A stretch of DNA of 64,000 nt from Cryoendolithus antarcticus (lineage: Eukaryota; Ascomycota; Dothideomycetes; Cladosporiales; Cladosporiaceae). Shown here piece after piece: positions 21,941 through 31,979 of this stretch. The first letter of the stretch is position 1; each line of letters starts with the position of its first letter. The notes beneath the pieces were generated by a model. That model ran no database searches, was not told the DNA's origin, and was given only the letters and a program-made list of their open reading frames with translations. A program made the position numbers and the translations under genes. The stretch spans positions 744,001 to 808,000 of the forward strand of contig NAJO01000014.1 of the NCBI GenBank assembly GCA_002077065.1, given 5' to 3'.

Positions 21941-23157
21941 ATGCCGCCCTATGCGGGTCCTCCAGTCCGCATAGCGGTTATGGGTGTCACAGGTTCTGGC
22001 AAGAGTACATTCATCGAGCAGGTAACTCAGCTACAAGGGATCAAGATAGGACACCAGTATGAATCCTGTAAGCCATCATCAGTCGCGCATCATCGGGACT
22101 ATCTCTGACCCGAGCAGGTACAACTGATGTGGAGCCTTTCGAATTCGAGCTCGATGGCCGACATGTTACCCTGATCGACACGCCGGGCTTCAACGACAGC
22201 AGCAGAAGTGAGGCCGAGGTCCTCACGGAGATCGCGAATTATCTCGACTTTACCTACCGCAACCCACCGCACCTCAAACTCAATGGCATTGTCTACATGC
22301 AGTCAATCCAGGATCCGAGGATGTACGGGTCTTCTCTGCGTAACCTGAAGATGTTCAAAGATCTGTGCGGAGAGTCGCCAATGAAGTCCGTTCTCCTCAC
22401 CACTAACCGCTGGGACAAGGCTCGTAGCTGCGGCGAATTTGACAAAGCTGTGGCGAAGGAGACCGAGCTCCGTGACAAGGCGAATTTCTGGCAACCTTTA
22501 ATATCGCGCGGAGCGCGAATGGTCCGCTGGGACAGCGACGACACCCGAGCTGGTGCAGTGGAGATTGTGCGTGCTCTTATGAGTGCGGCTCCCGAAGTGC
22601 TCCAGATCCAGCGTGAGCTTGTTGAGCAAGAGAAACGGCTCGTCGACACCACTGCAGGTAACACAGTCAACGAGGAGGTCCTTCGTGTGGAGAAGGAGTA
22701 CCAGGCCGAGCTCGTCAAGATCCGCAGCGAGATGCAAGAAGCTGTAGCCGCCCGCGATGAGGAAGTTAAGGAAGCGCTCGAGCAGTCGAAGAAGGACTAC
22801 GAGCGCAAGCTTGGCAAGATTCGGGAGGAGCAGGACCTCTTACACTACGAACGGCGAAACGAGACCCGCCGTATGCAGAACGAGATGGACGATCTGCGTA
22901 GCGCGTACGACCGGAAACTGGAGAAGCAGCTGAGTGCGCAGAAACTGGACTTCGATGAAGTCGTGGCGAAGTTGACGGCTAACCAGGGTAAACTGCGACA
23001 TGAGCAGCGGGTCGCGATGCAAGCTGAGATTGACAAGATGAAGAAGGAGAAGAGCGGCAAGCGCTCCGCTGGGCAGTTGATCATGAAGATCCTGCCCCTC
23101 GTAGGAACTGTCGTCCTAGGTGCGTTCGGCATACCTTTTGCATTCGGTGGGTCCTGA
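21941..23157 (+). CDS. P-loop GTPase with coiled coil and hydrophobic C-terminal tail
   Basis: This looks like a fungal GTP-binding protein distantly like the AIG1/IMAP or dynamin-like G domains. Two exons are inferred, 21941-22067 and 22118-23157, with a 50-nt intron (GTAAGC to GAGCAG) after the codon start of Cys43, giving 388 residues. The P-loop GVTGSGKST is at residues 15-23, the Walker B/G3 sequence LIDTPGF at 61-67, and TTNRWD near residue 137 stands where NKxD or TKxD is usual. From about residue 220 to 350 there is a long charged coiled coil, followed by a basic patch (KMKKEKSGKR) and a terminal hydrophobic stretch LIMKILPLVGTVVLGAFGIP that could anchor it in a membrane. The substrate and site are unknown. 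The nucleotide is inferred to be GTP from the G3 motif. Confidence 0.78.
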
Positions 23158-23265
23158 TAGTAAGGTAGAGGGCACTGTGAAAGCCATTCTGGGCCAAGCG
23201 GAAGACAATCTCGTGCAAGACTACCTCTGTTGATAAAGCACCGAGAATCTCCTAAGCGGCATCTC

Positions 23266-26200
23266 TCAACCTCCAACTCGTCTCCTTTCAGCGGCGAACC
23301 CGCGTACTTCCCTGTCGAAATCTATCCTCGCTCCCTGATCAGCGTCACCCGATATTTGCCGAGCCTTGCCAAAGAGGCAGCCCCACAAGTCTCCGTTGCC
23401 AACAAGCTCACCGCCATACTTTCCGCCTGCTAGTAGCTTACCCAAGCTCGCACTCTGCAGCTCCTCAGTATTTGCCACTTCGATCGCTTGCTCGCCTAAC
23501 GGCGCGGGAGTGCTCGATCTAGACTTCTCCGCACGTCTAGTGAGCTCTTGACGAGACTGTACGTGCGCCATACGACGAGCCACGGATAGCGAGTATATGC
23601 TTTCTTCCACAGTTTCGGAGATCAGGTACATCCACACGGTCGTCTGCCGGGTCTGTCCGATCCGATGCACACGAGCAATGGCTTGAAGTTCGACGGCTGT
23701 TTGTATCAAAGGTTCGCAAATGAAGACGTGAGTAGCATTCACCAGCGTAAGACCCGAAGAGTCTGTTTTCGCGTCAAGCAGCATGCAGTCGATGCTGGGA
23801 TCTTGGCGGAAGCGCTCCACTGCGTTCAGCTGACCGAGACGACTGAAGCCGACCTTGCATTCCTTGAAAGCGCTGCTGAGCACATCCAGGAATTGGCGAT
23901 ATTGCGAGAAGACAATGGACTTCGCACCAGGATCGTGCTCGCGCATCCAAAGGAGATGACGGACGAGGGTGTCGATCTTCGTGCCGTAACTGTTCGGGAG
24001 ATCGATGGACTTGATCTGCAAGAGAAGTTTGCTATCGACTTCAGAGTAAATCGAGGTCGTCTTGGCATGAGAGCTGAGCTCCGTTCCTCTCGAAGTTCCA
24101 GTCGGCGCGGTCATGCTACTCTGTTCCTCTTCCTGAGCGCGCAGCTCTTGTGGCTTGTAAGTGATGTCGTGGAAGTCGACTAGCGCAAGGCGGCGCTTAC
24201 AGACTGGACACGAACGATGCTGCTGCCACCAATGCTGAATGCATTCCTTACAATACTGATGACCACACACGGTAAGCACACCGTTCTCGAAGGTGCTTTG
24301 GCAGATGACACAGATCCTTGAAGTAGACTGATCATCACTCTCATCGCGAAGATGCAGCAGGAAACGATATTTCGTCTTCAGCAGCGCCAAGGTGTTGTTC
24401 TGCTGCAGCTCCTTGGCCGTCACGGCTTCAAGTGCCCGGACATCTAGGACCTGGTCTTGGTCTTCTTTGTAAGGCGCTACAGCGTCAGACAAGTCTTGCA
24501 ATTGCCTGTAGAAGTCCAGCCGGGAGTTCTGCGTGGAGCGGAATAAGTCGATCTCCTTCTCGAGGCCGACAAGTGCACGTGTGTATGCAGTGTACACTGA
24601 CTGTAGGGACGCAATGTGCTGCTGTATTATGTTGGCTTCGGATTGAGCTCTTATACTGCCGTTCTGCCACTGCATGGCGCCCTCGAGTGTGCGTGCTTCT
24701 TGTATAAGTCCACGGATGGATCCCACCTCCTGCTTCCGCGATCTGTACTTCGTGCGTTTCGCAAAAAGTTTCAAGAGCGTCTCGGGTGAATGGCATTGCG
24801 GTTTCAATTCATCGTGATCATCGGGATCTAGGTTGCGTTTGGCAGCCTTGATAAGCTGATCTGCTTCGTGATCGATGAGAGGCGCATCCTCTCCAGTGAT
24901 GAATGTATTCAGGTCTGCCGCACATGCTCTCAATGCATCAAAGTACACGTATAGCTCATCTTGTTGCTTCGTGGAGTCCTCGTATTCGTCACCCGTAGTC
25001 TCTGCACCTTCGTTGTCTACGAGTGGCTTCAGGAGGTACTCAGCCATTTTCAGCCTCCAACCCAATATGACAGCACTCAATTCGCGAATGGTATCATACA
25101 AATCGTCACTCTTCTCAACAATGCGCCTGCTCTCGATTCCACCAAGGCTATTGAGATCCTTGATCTTGGGCATCTTGGTCAGACGCTTTTCCTGGTCGAG
25201 TGTTCTCATCTCACTCATCAAGATCTCCGACTTACGAGCTGTATCAGCAAGAATCTCACGTCGCAGGACCTTTGCGTCCTCATACAGCTGCGCCTCTCGT
25301 TGCTCTAGTTGCGTGAATGCCTCGGACTCAGGTGTGGTCAAGCTCTCATCTGCCTTGATTTGATAGCAGGCGGTTGCTGTGAAGAAGGCACACACGTGCT
25401 TCAGTTCCAGTGCAGTCCGGAGATGATTTCTCATGCGGCCAAGCATAGGCGCTGATTCGCCAGACGGGTCGTCATCGATCGTCGACGTTGTGAGACTGGC
25501 TACTCCGTCGAGGCGTTTCCTCGCTTCGGTGACCAAAGTCGTACTCTTCTGGAGGGCTTCGTCGTAGATCATCAAACTCTTGTCGCTACGATGCTTGTCT
25601 TCAGCATTGTTACCTATGATGTGAGCGCGCAGCAATTGTGATGCGAGTGCAGCGTGCTCTTCGATGCGTGTGCTGCTTTCATTCTGCTCGATCATAACTT
25701 CCAGGACTTTAGACACAGTCCGCAACGGCGCTTGACCACGACCCAGTACCTTGCGATTATGTCCCCCTACTTGAGGGTGCAGGCAAGTCTGTCGAAGTCT
25801 CAAGAGCCAAGCACGCATCGCCTCGGTTGTCTTCGGATGATTGGGATCCCAATCGCCAATGAGAGGCGATCCATCTGGTTCGACCTGGAGATCCTGACAC
25901 ATCTCTTCCACTAGAGTGCGATAATGCTGTTGCTCAATTGCGGTGAACGGCATCGTGATCACGACACGCTTCTGAGGAGGTAGACGAAGCTCGTCTCTGA
26001 TCTGTGCTTTCGTATGCCGCAGTGCGATGGTCCCAAAAAGGCGCTTGAAAGTGTGGCGATGGTTCGTGATCAGATGGCTCCATAGGCGTGTGTTATTAGC
26101 GAGCAGTCTCACACGCAGGAACACTAGCAAGCCGAGCAAGTCTGCGACGTCTTTCCTCAATGGAGTACCTGACACGGCCCAAGAGTGCACTCGCGGAATC

Positions 26201-27792
26201 TTGCAGGCAACGCGTGCCGCTGCTGTGACGCTCGACTCCAACATCTGCGCCTCGTCCATGACTGCACGCCAGAAACGGACTCGCACAAGCGGGCTCCTCG
26301 TACGCTCGAACTTGCGAGCATTTCGCATGCCCCGATCTGGAGGATCTTCCGCGAAGTGCACCTCCCTTGTGAGTACTTGGTAGGTAGTAAGTACTACATC
26401 GTAGTTCTGTGTCAGATCTTTGAGCACATCATCATCCGATAGACCTCTCTTAGTGACCTTCGGAATACCTGTGTAGTGCATGACCCGAAGCGAGGGTGTA
26501 TGTCGAGCAAGTTCGGACTGCCATTGTGGCAGGATGGAAGGGGGTGTGACTATCAGGGTAGCTTTCGACGGGCACACCTTTGTACCAGAGTCTTTGTCCA
26601 GCACATGGTCTGGCAAGTCAGTCGTACTTTGATTCAGCAGTATCAGCGCAAGCATCTCCACTGTCTTCCCCAAACCCATCTCCTCGGCTAATAAACCGCC
26701 TGAAATGCCTGCTGAAAGATCCTCTGGCTTGTGTCGAGTGATCAGGCCTTGCAGATGATTGACATAGCAGATGGCACCATCGGCGTCCAGTGCTTCGTCA
26801 TAGTGTATCACCTGGTCCGCATCGATCTCGTCTTTCGGAAGGCGGACAAGTCTTTCCTCGCGAGACTGCATACCCTCGCGATGTAGCATCCATCCCACGG
26901 CTCGTCGTTGGAACGGGTAAAGTTCTGTTTCCATGGCGGTGGCAAAGGTCGGTGTCTCTCGACCGTCTGGGACGTGCACGCTCTCGTAGAAGTCCTGTGG
27001 TGTCCATGGCTGATTGTGGTCGGCCTCGACTCGGCTGTCATCTGGGCGAAAGCGTTCCTTGATGTTGTAATCCGCATACACAATGCGCTCCTTACCGGTA
27101 GGTAGTCCTGCAGGAAATGCTGCTACTCCATCTCGCCAGAGCAGCGATGCTTCTAGTCGGACGACGTTATACGTCTTACCTCGGGTATGCTTTAGTACGC
27201 AGCGAGTGATCGTGGCAGGATGTTCCTTCGTCGCGGTGCCGTCGCATGTTTGCTTCTGTCTTTCGGGCAGAGCAACAAACCGCAAGTCTTCGATTACATC
27301 TGGCGGTACACGATCGAAGTCCATCTTCAGAATTGCGCCCTTGGCCTTGGGCAGAGCAAATCGCATATGCGTCGTTCCGTGATCCTCGCCAATGCCATAC
27401 GCGATGACCAGAGTCTCGTCTGCGCCAGCGAAGCTGACGTCTGCATCGATAGAAGCAACCTCTGGACACGGGTCGCCAACGGACACAGGGAAGTGGAAGT
27501 CGATTGCCACCCGAGCAAGTGGGATAAGCTCGTGCGCTGGAGGCATCGACGACACTCGATTGCTTTTCGTCACATAACGCTCGGGACGAGCAATACTCAA
27601 TTTCCGTCGTTTCTTAGCAGGTCGGTCCTGATCATTCTCGTCGTCTTCGACGATTGCGTCTGCCTGACCCTTCTCCATGAACCACCTGACTGGACGGAAA
27701 CCGCCAGCTTCGATGAGAATCGAACGCTCATCATGACTTACTACTTGGCTCGACAATACGCTGGCAACCGCTCGGCGCGAACTCGGCGCCAT
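23266..27792 (-). CDS. IRC20: SNF2-family helicase with RING finger (Irc20/SHPRH-like E3 ligase)
   Basis: This single-exon frame encodes about 1,508 residues from the ATG at 27792. A frame upstream to 27882 exists, but this ATG gives the natural MAPSSRRAVAS start. It has the SNF2 ATPase split by a long insert, with a RING finger between the helicase lobes, as in yeast Irc20 and human SHPRH. Motif I EEMGLGKT lies near residue 372, and the Walker B motif reads MDEAQ near residue 520. The RING lies near residues 1160-1205 (CVICQSTFENGVLTVCGHQ, then CPVCKRRL). Motif VI-like RVHRIGQTRQT follows near residue 1390. It is inferred to couple DNA translocation with ubiquitination in DNA repair. Its length is close to yeast Irc20 (1,556 residues). 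The long middle insert, about residues 680-1140, is coiled-coil rich. Confidence 0.87.
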   Translation of the reverse strand: MAPSSRRAVASVLSSQVVSHDERSILIEAGGFRPVRWFMEKGQADAIVEDDENDQDRPAKKRRKLSIARPERYVTKSNRVSSMPPAHELIPLARVAIDFHFPVSVGDPCPEVASIDADVSFAGADETLVIAYGIGEDHGTTHMRFALPKAKGAILKMDFDRVPPDVIEDLRFVALPERQKQTCDGTATKEHPATITRCVLKHTRGKTYNVVRLEASLLWRDGVAAFPAGLPTGKERIVYADYNIKERFRPDDSRVEADHNQPWTPQDFYESVHVPDGRETPTFATAMETELYPFQRRAVGWMLHREGMQSREERLVRLPKDEIDADQVIHYDEALDADGAICYVNHLQGLITRHKPEDLSAGISGGLLAEEMGLGKTVEMLALILLNQSTTDLPDHVLDKDSGTKVCPSKATLIVTPPSILPQWQSELARHTPSLRVMHYTGIPKVTKRGLSDDDVLKDLTQNYDVVLTTYQVLTREVHFAEDPPDRGMRNARKFERTRSPLVRVRFWRAVMDEAQMLESSVTAAARVACKIPRVHSWAVSGTPLRKDVADLLGLLVFLRVRLLANNTRLWSHLITNHRHTFKRLFGTIALRHTKAQIRDELRLPPQKRVVITMPFTAIEQQHYRTLVEEMCQDLQVEPDGSPLIGDWDPNHPKTTEAMRAWLLRLRQTCLHPQVGGHNRKVLGRGQAPLRTVSKVLEVMIEQNESSTRIEEHAALASQLLRAHIIGNNAEDKHRSDKSLMIYDEALQKSTTLVTEARKRLDGVASLTTSTIDDDPSGESAPMLGRMRNHLRTALELKHVCAFFTATACYQIKADESLTTPESEAFTQLEQREAQLYEDAKVLRREILADTARKSEILMSEMRTLDQEKRLTKMPKIKDLNSLGGIESRRIVEKSDDLYDTIRELSAVILGWRLKMAEYLLKPLVDNEGAETTGDEYEDSTKQQDELYVYFDALRACAADLNTFITGEDAPLIDHEADQLIKAAKRNLDPDDHDELKPQCHSPETLLKLFAKRTKYRSRKQEVGSIRGLIQEARTLEGAMQWQNGSIRAQSEANIIQQHIASLQSVYTAYTRALVGLEKEIDLFRSTQNSRLDFYRQLQDLSDAVAPYKEDQDQVLDVRALEAVTAKELQQNNTLALLKTKYRFLLHLRDESDDQSTSRICVICQSTFENGVLTVCGHQYCKECIQHWWQQHRSCPVCKRRLALVDFHDITYKPQELRAQEEEQSSMTAPTGTSRGTELSSHAKTTSIYSEVDSKLLLQIKSIDLPNSYGTKIDTLVRHLLWMREHDPGAKSIVFSQYRQFLDVLSSAFKECKVGFSRLGQLNAVERFRQDPSIDCMLLDAKTDSSGLTLVNATHVFICEPLIQTAVELQAIARVHRIGQTRQTTVWMYLISETVEESIYSLSVARRMAHVQSRQELTRRAEKSRSSTPAPLGEQAIEVANTEELQSASLGKLLAGGKYGGELVGNGDLWGCLFGKARQISGDADQGARIDFDREVRGFAAERRRVGG

Positions 27793-28279
27793 TTGGTCGC
27801 TGAGTACCGCAAGCGCGAAAGAGAGGAAAGATACACGTAGAGTATCGGGCGAAGTTAGGTGAACCAAGCAGTGCACGGGCAATTTAGGCAGCCGCGCTAG
27901 CTCGCGGCCGGTCCCGCTACGTGACTAAGCATCAGAGTCCATCTCTCAAGATCGATGTGTACAACTATGTTCATCAGTTGGTCCGTAGGTCTCCTGACTG
28001 CTATTGATCAGCACAATCGACAAGCACTGTGCAGCATTGCTGTGTGGTCATTAATGGTATAATTGATTGAGACGCACCAGTAGCATGGATGAAGAAGGCA
28101 CTCATGCCTGTCAGCCCTACAGAATCGAGATCACCGTATTTTCCTCGCCTTAAATCTCCGAACGTCCTGTACCAGATGCCGAATTTCCATATTCACTGCA
28201 TGGCCTCTGTACAGATTAATATTGTGACAGGGAACGCAAGTTGTGTGTTCCGCATATGAAGTGAGCGCTGCACATAACT
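27793..28279. other. Divergent promoter region, IRC20 and CDC43
   Basis: This 487-base AT-richer stretch separates the start codons of the two genes. It includes the 5' leaders. No specific motif is supported. Confidence 0.45.
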
Positions 28280-29742
28280 ATGGAGAGCGGTGTCGACGCT
28301 GAAGATGTCCCGTCATTCGACAAGGTCGGCTGATCCGATCCTGCTATGAATATCCCAGTCTGATCATCACACAGCCGCGACATATCAAGTACTGGACCCG
28401 ATGTCTTAAGACGCTTCTACCTTCCATGTACACGTCCAACGACAGCAATCGCATGTATCTTGCCTATTTCATCCTCTCGGCTTGCGACATCCTGGGCGTA
28501 TTGTTCACGTTGACGACTGCCGGGGAACGCGAGGGCTACCTTACCTGGATCTATCACTGCCAGCATCCCAATGGTGGCTTTCGCATGTGGCCTGGCACGG
28601 ACTTCGGCGAGAGTAGCAGCGCTGCAAACGCAAAATGGGACCCAGCTAACGGACCTGCCACTTACTTTGCACTTGCGTCGCTGATGATCCTGCGCGACGA
28701 CTTACAGCGCGTGAAGCGACAAGAGACTCTCGAGTGGATTCACAGGTTACAGCATGCTGACGGGTCATTTGGAGAGACGATCGTTGATGGTAAGATTGAG
28801 GGCGGGCATGATCCTAGGCTTGCTTACTGCGCTACGGGTGTAAGGTACATTCTCCGCCATTCGGAGGCAGGCAGCGCTGTTGTGGACGGGAGCACCTTCA
28901 GCGACATCGATGTTGATGCGCTTGTCGGTAGCATACAACGCGCCGAGGTATGCGCGGTGAGATATAGACGGCCGTACGTGCTCCAGCTGACTTTACAGCA
29001 GAGCTTTGACGGCGGCATCGCGGATGCTCCCTTTCATGAACCCCAAGCTGGCTACACATTCTGCTCACTCGGCTGTATGCAATTTGTAGAGCGCTTGAGA
29101 CCAGACACCGCGATGTCCTTCAACACTCCAGCACTACAGCGGGCACCTTCGCGCCCACGCGAAGTCATTCGCTGGCTACTCAATCTGCAGACGACGCTGA
29201 CTGACCCTGACGATGCGCCGCTAAACGATCTGAAGTCTGTACCAATGGATGCATCGTCACCCACTGAGATACCTGCAAGCACGACTGCCCAACTGCAGAG
29301 CCACAATCTCCATCAGAGCCCAGACAAATCAAATCCTTGGACGAACTCGAGCACGACTCTATCAATACCAGATTCTCCGCCTGTCCACGGCCCAGAGTCA
29401 ATACCAGCAGGCTTCTCCGGTCGCCCATCGAAGCCTCCCGATACTTGTTACGCATTCTGGGCGCTCGCTTCTCTCGACCTCCTCCAGACCTCTCACCTCG
29501 CCTCTAGATCGCAAACCCGGACTTACCTACTAGGCTTGACCCAGCAAGCCGTCACGGGCGGCTTTACAAAGTTCGCACATGACAGATGGGCAGATCTTTA
29601 CCACAGCTATCTTGGCCTTGTGGCACTCAGTCTGTGCTCCACTGAGGTCGAGAGAGCGACCGACGGTATTGCGGAAGTCGATGCAGGCATGTGTGTGAGT
29701 ATGCAGGTGAGAAGCAAGCTTGACGGCGGCCTCAGAAGTTGA
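28280..29742 (+). CDS. CDC43: Geranylgeranyltransferase type I, beta subunit
   Basis: This is the catalytic beta subunit of protein geranylgeranyltransferase I, which prenylates C-terminal CaaL boxes of Rho-family GTPases. Three exons are inferred: 28280-28324, 28375-28947 and 28999-29742, giving about 453 residues. Exon 1 supplies MESGVDAEDVPSFDK before the conserved RHIKYWTRCLKTLLP block. The second intron (28948-28998) is 51 nt and free of stops, yet has GTATGC, CTGAC and TTTACAG. Removing it joins SIQRAE to QSFDGGIAD. Prenyltransferase repeats (HPNGGF, HADGSFG, SFDGG) are visible, with zinc ligands in DTCYAFWAL (Asp, Cys) and DLYHSYLGL (His). A Ser/Pro-rich insert of about 90 residues lies between repeats. 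The final residues after CVSMQ are less certain; a GTGAGA there could be a donor but is probably not used. Confidence 0.85.
28948..28998 (+). other. Stop-free 51-nt intron within CDC43
   Basis: Donor GTATGC, branch GCTGAC and acceptor TTTACAG are all present. The length is a multiple of three, so retention would add 17 residues rather than truncate the enzyme. Its translated sequence (VCAVRYRRPYVL and more) interrupts a conserved prenyltransferase repeat. Confidence 0.75.
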
Positions 29743-30042
29743 AGCTCGTAGCAACCCTTCTGGAAGTACCTCTGCACTCACGTCGGCACAAAGATGTGGT
29801 TCGCTGTTGCCGCCCTGCGTTTACGCGCGCGCCTATCTGATCTCGCTTAACAAGCGAATACTCTGGAGCCCCACTTCGTTTAACCGCCTCACCTTACGGA
29901 GTAGAACACTGCAAGACTGAGGCACAGTTGCATGAGACATATCGACTACGCAGGATGGCGCAGATCAACTGCTTTCAACGCGGCTCTGCTAGCCACAGCA
30001 TACACAGCGCTCTCTCCCTGGGTCCTGGTGATTTGACCTACC
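29743..30042. other. Intergenic, CDC43 to HET gene
   Basis: These 300 bases lie between two same-strand genes. No motif or additional gene is evident. Confidence 0.45.
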
Positions 30043-30930
30043 ATGCGTCTGCTCAACATTCACACCCTGGAGCTCAAGCACTTTATCAGCGACACAGATC
30101 GCCCACCATATGCGATTGCGTCTCATCGATGGGGAGCCGAGGAAATCACCTACAAAGATCTGGTAGATGACAGGGTACAATGCCAGGCGAAAGCAGGCTA
30201 CAGAAAATTGCAAGGCTTCTGCGCGACTACGCAACGCTGGAATGAGTATGTAAAAGAGCCGGCGCTACAATGCGAGTGGATATGGGTCGATACTTTCTGC
30301 ATAAACAAGGGCGCATCTGCGGAGGTGGATGAAGCGATCAACTCCATGTTCGAGTGGTACTCAACCGCGGTGGTCTGCTGGGCATACCTCGAAGACGTCT
30401 TTGGTACCTTGGCAGTAGATATTAGGCGTAGTGTCTGGTTCAAACGAGGCTGGACGTTACAAGAGCTTCTCGCGCCGCGCACAGTAATCTTTTTGTCCCA
30501 TCATTGGGACATTCTGGGGCACAAATGCTGGCTTGATTCAAGAGTGTCGGCTATCGATCAATGCTGTCTACCTATGCCGGTTTTGAATCGAGAACTCGCC
30601 GCCACCACCGGTATCCCGGAGAATGTTCTCTACAGATATGAGCAAAGTACCAAGTTGGATACGAAGGCGAAGTTTAAGTGGGTGGAGGGCAGAGAGACGA
30701 CACGCGTTGAGGACATGTCCTACTGCCTGCTGGGCATTTTCAATGTCTTCATGCCAACAATATACGGAGAGAAGGAGAATTCCCGGGAGCGCTTGGTGGA
30801 GGAGATCGGCAAGCGTCGTAAGGCGAAGCGACTTCTTCCATTCGCCAAGCCAGCCACAACGTATCTATCGCCAGCATGCTTTCCTTGCCTGTACACTCCA
30901 CAAGGCCTGCGTGTGAAGCAGCAGTTCTGA
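30043..30930 (+). CDS. Stand-alone HET-domain protein
   Basis: The 295-residue single-exon frame is largely one HET domain, the cell-death effector domain of fungal heterokaryon (vegetative) incompatibility proteins. Features are the N-terminal MRLLNIHTLELKHF, the block YAIASHRWGAEEITYKDL, the core WIWVDTFCINK, and the WFKRGWTLQELLAP motif, followed by VEDMSYCLLGIFNV and IYGEKENSRERLVEEI. Most large HET proteins continue into NACHT and WD, TPR or ankyrin repeats. Here a stop follows about 25 residues after the domain, with an odd end (PCLYTPQGLRVKQQF). A GTAAGG within 30818-30823 could begin an intron, so the C-terminus may be mis-modelled. Short HET-only proteins do exist in fungi. The role in non-self recognition is inferred from the domain only. 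Confidence 0.82.
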   Translation: MRLLNIHTLELKHFISDTDRPPYAIASHRWGAEEITYKDLVDDRVQCQAKAGYRKLQGFCATTQRWNEYVKEPALQCEWIWVDTFCINKGASAEVDEAINSMFEWYSTAVVCWAYLEDVFGTLAVDIRRSVWFKRGWTLQELLAPRTVIFLSHHWDILGHKCWLDSRVSAIDQCCLPMPVLNRELAATTGIPENVLYRYEQSTKLDTKAKFKWVEGRETTRVEDMSYCLLGIFNVFMPTIYGEKENSRERLVEEIGKRRKAKRLLPFAKPATTYLSPACFPCLYTPQGLRVKQQF

Positions 30931-31515
30931 GTTCCAGCGCCTCGAGTGGTCCGACAAGATAGCGCAATGGAACTCCGCAACGCGTCCGGCTAGCAGAGCA
31001 AGCAGCCCGGCTTGCTTGGCAGATTGAAGAAGAAGAACACGCGAGAAGATCGATGCTTCTGACTGCGGCGGCAGCTCTCACTTGAATCGCTGATCCTCTC
31101 GAGGCACCAAGTGCGCCCTCACATTGGTCAAGTTATGATAACACGGTGACCAGAAAGCCAAGCCAGCGTGCTGATGTGTTCTCCTACAAGGGAAGCAAGC
31201 TCTGTCCTGCTGCGGCCGTTGCAACATGCACAACCCAGCGAGCTTGAATGAGGTCAGACTTTTACTCTCCGCGCATGCAAGAAAGTCCGTTCGCCTCAGA
31301 CATGACGATTGTACATCGTCACGACTGAACCCTTTCACTCGGACAACTCGATCGTACCTGCAGATCGCGATGAGATCAGATCGCATGCACACGACATTCA
31401 AAATTGGCCATTCAAGAAGTCAGAGCTCTTCTCGTCGTCTTATTAATACTTGCTACCACAATCCAAAGCCACGCATTATCGTCTTCTCAATCCATTTCAT
31501 CCAATCTAGACGATC
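30931..31515. other. Intergenic, HET gene to small gene
   Basis: This 585-base gap may hold the HET gene's 3' end. Two overlapping frames just after the HET stop (30917-31050 region) encode charged, protein-like stretches such as QIEEEEHARRS, without splice sites I can justify. No other gene is seen. Confidence 0.4.
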
Positions 31516-31835
31516 ATGTCTCACTCCCACAGCAAGACTCCAGGTGGAGCAGGAGCCAGCGAGAAGTTCCTCAAGCAGCAGGCCGAGAGTCTGTCTTCCA
31601 ATCGCCAATGCATTCCCATCATGCATCACTGACGATTCCTACAGAGCATGGTTCCGGCGCTTCCAACGCAGCAGGCCACACCGAGGAGAAAGCACCTGGC
31701 GAGGCACCTGTAGCATCAGACTCGGGCAGCACGAACGTCGGCGTACGAGCAGGGCAGAATCAGCCTGGAGAGAAGGGAATCAGCGGTGTGCCGGTGGATA
31801 GCGCGCCGACTACGGGGAATGCGAACCAGAAGTGA
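31516..31835 (+). CDS. Small hydrophilic Gly/Ser-rich protein, unknown function
   Basis: I do not recognise this gene. Two exons are inferred, 31516-31588 and 31645-31835, with a 56-nt intron (GTCTGT to CCTACAG, branch CACTGAC), giving 87 residues. The ATG starts MSHSHSKTPGGAGASEKF, and the junction codon is AAG, giving QAEKHGSGASN. The rest is Gly, Ser, Asn, Ala and Thr rich with few hydrophobics, has no Cys or Trp and ends TTGNANQK. It is predicted to be disordered and soluble, like small stress-induced or conidiation-linked proteins, but nothing identifies it. The unspliced frame lacks a good start, which favours the spliced model. It converges with PEX1; the stops are 144 bases apart. Confidence 0.6.
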
Positions 31836-31979
31836 ACGTTGCGACGGCAATGGACGAAGTATGAAGTGGCAATCAATCAGACAGAGTACGAGATAAGACA
31901 TGCATATTGGGAATGATGTATAGAGGCGAAAAACCAAGCGGAAACTGTGCATATGCATATATGTACATGACAACAGATC

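Noticed and set aside
29690..29755. A third intron at the end of CDC43 (GTGAGT or GTGAGA to CTCAG)
   Set aside because: Its length would be 33-41 nt, shorter than any other intron here, and the unspliced end resembles the family's usual last helix.
11352..31835. A secondary-metabolite gene cluster
   Set aside because: There is an acyl-CoA synthetase but no polyketide synthase, NRPS, terpene cyclase, tailoring oxidase or pathway regulator nearby.
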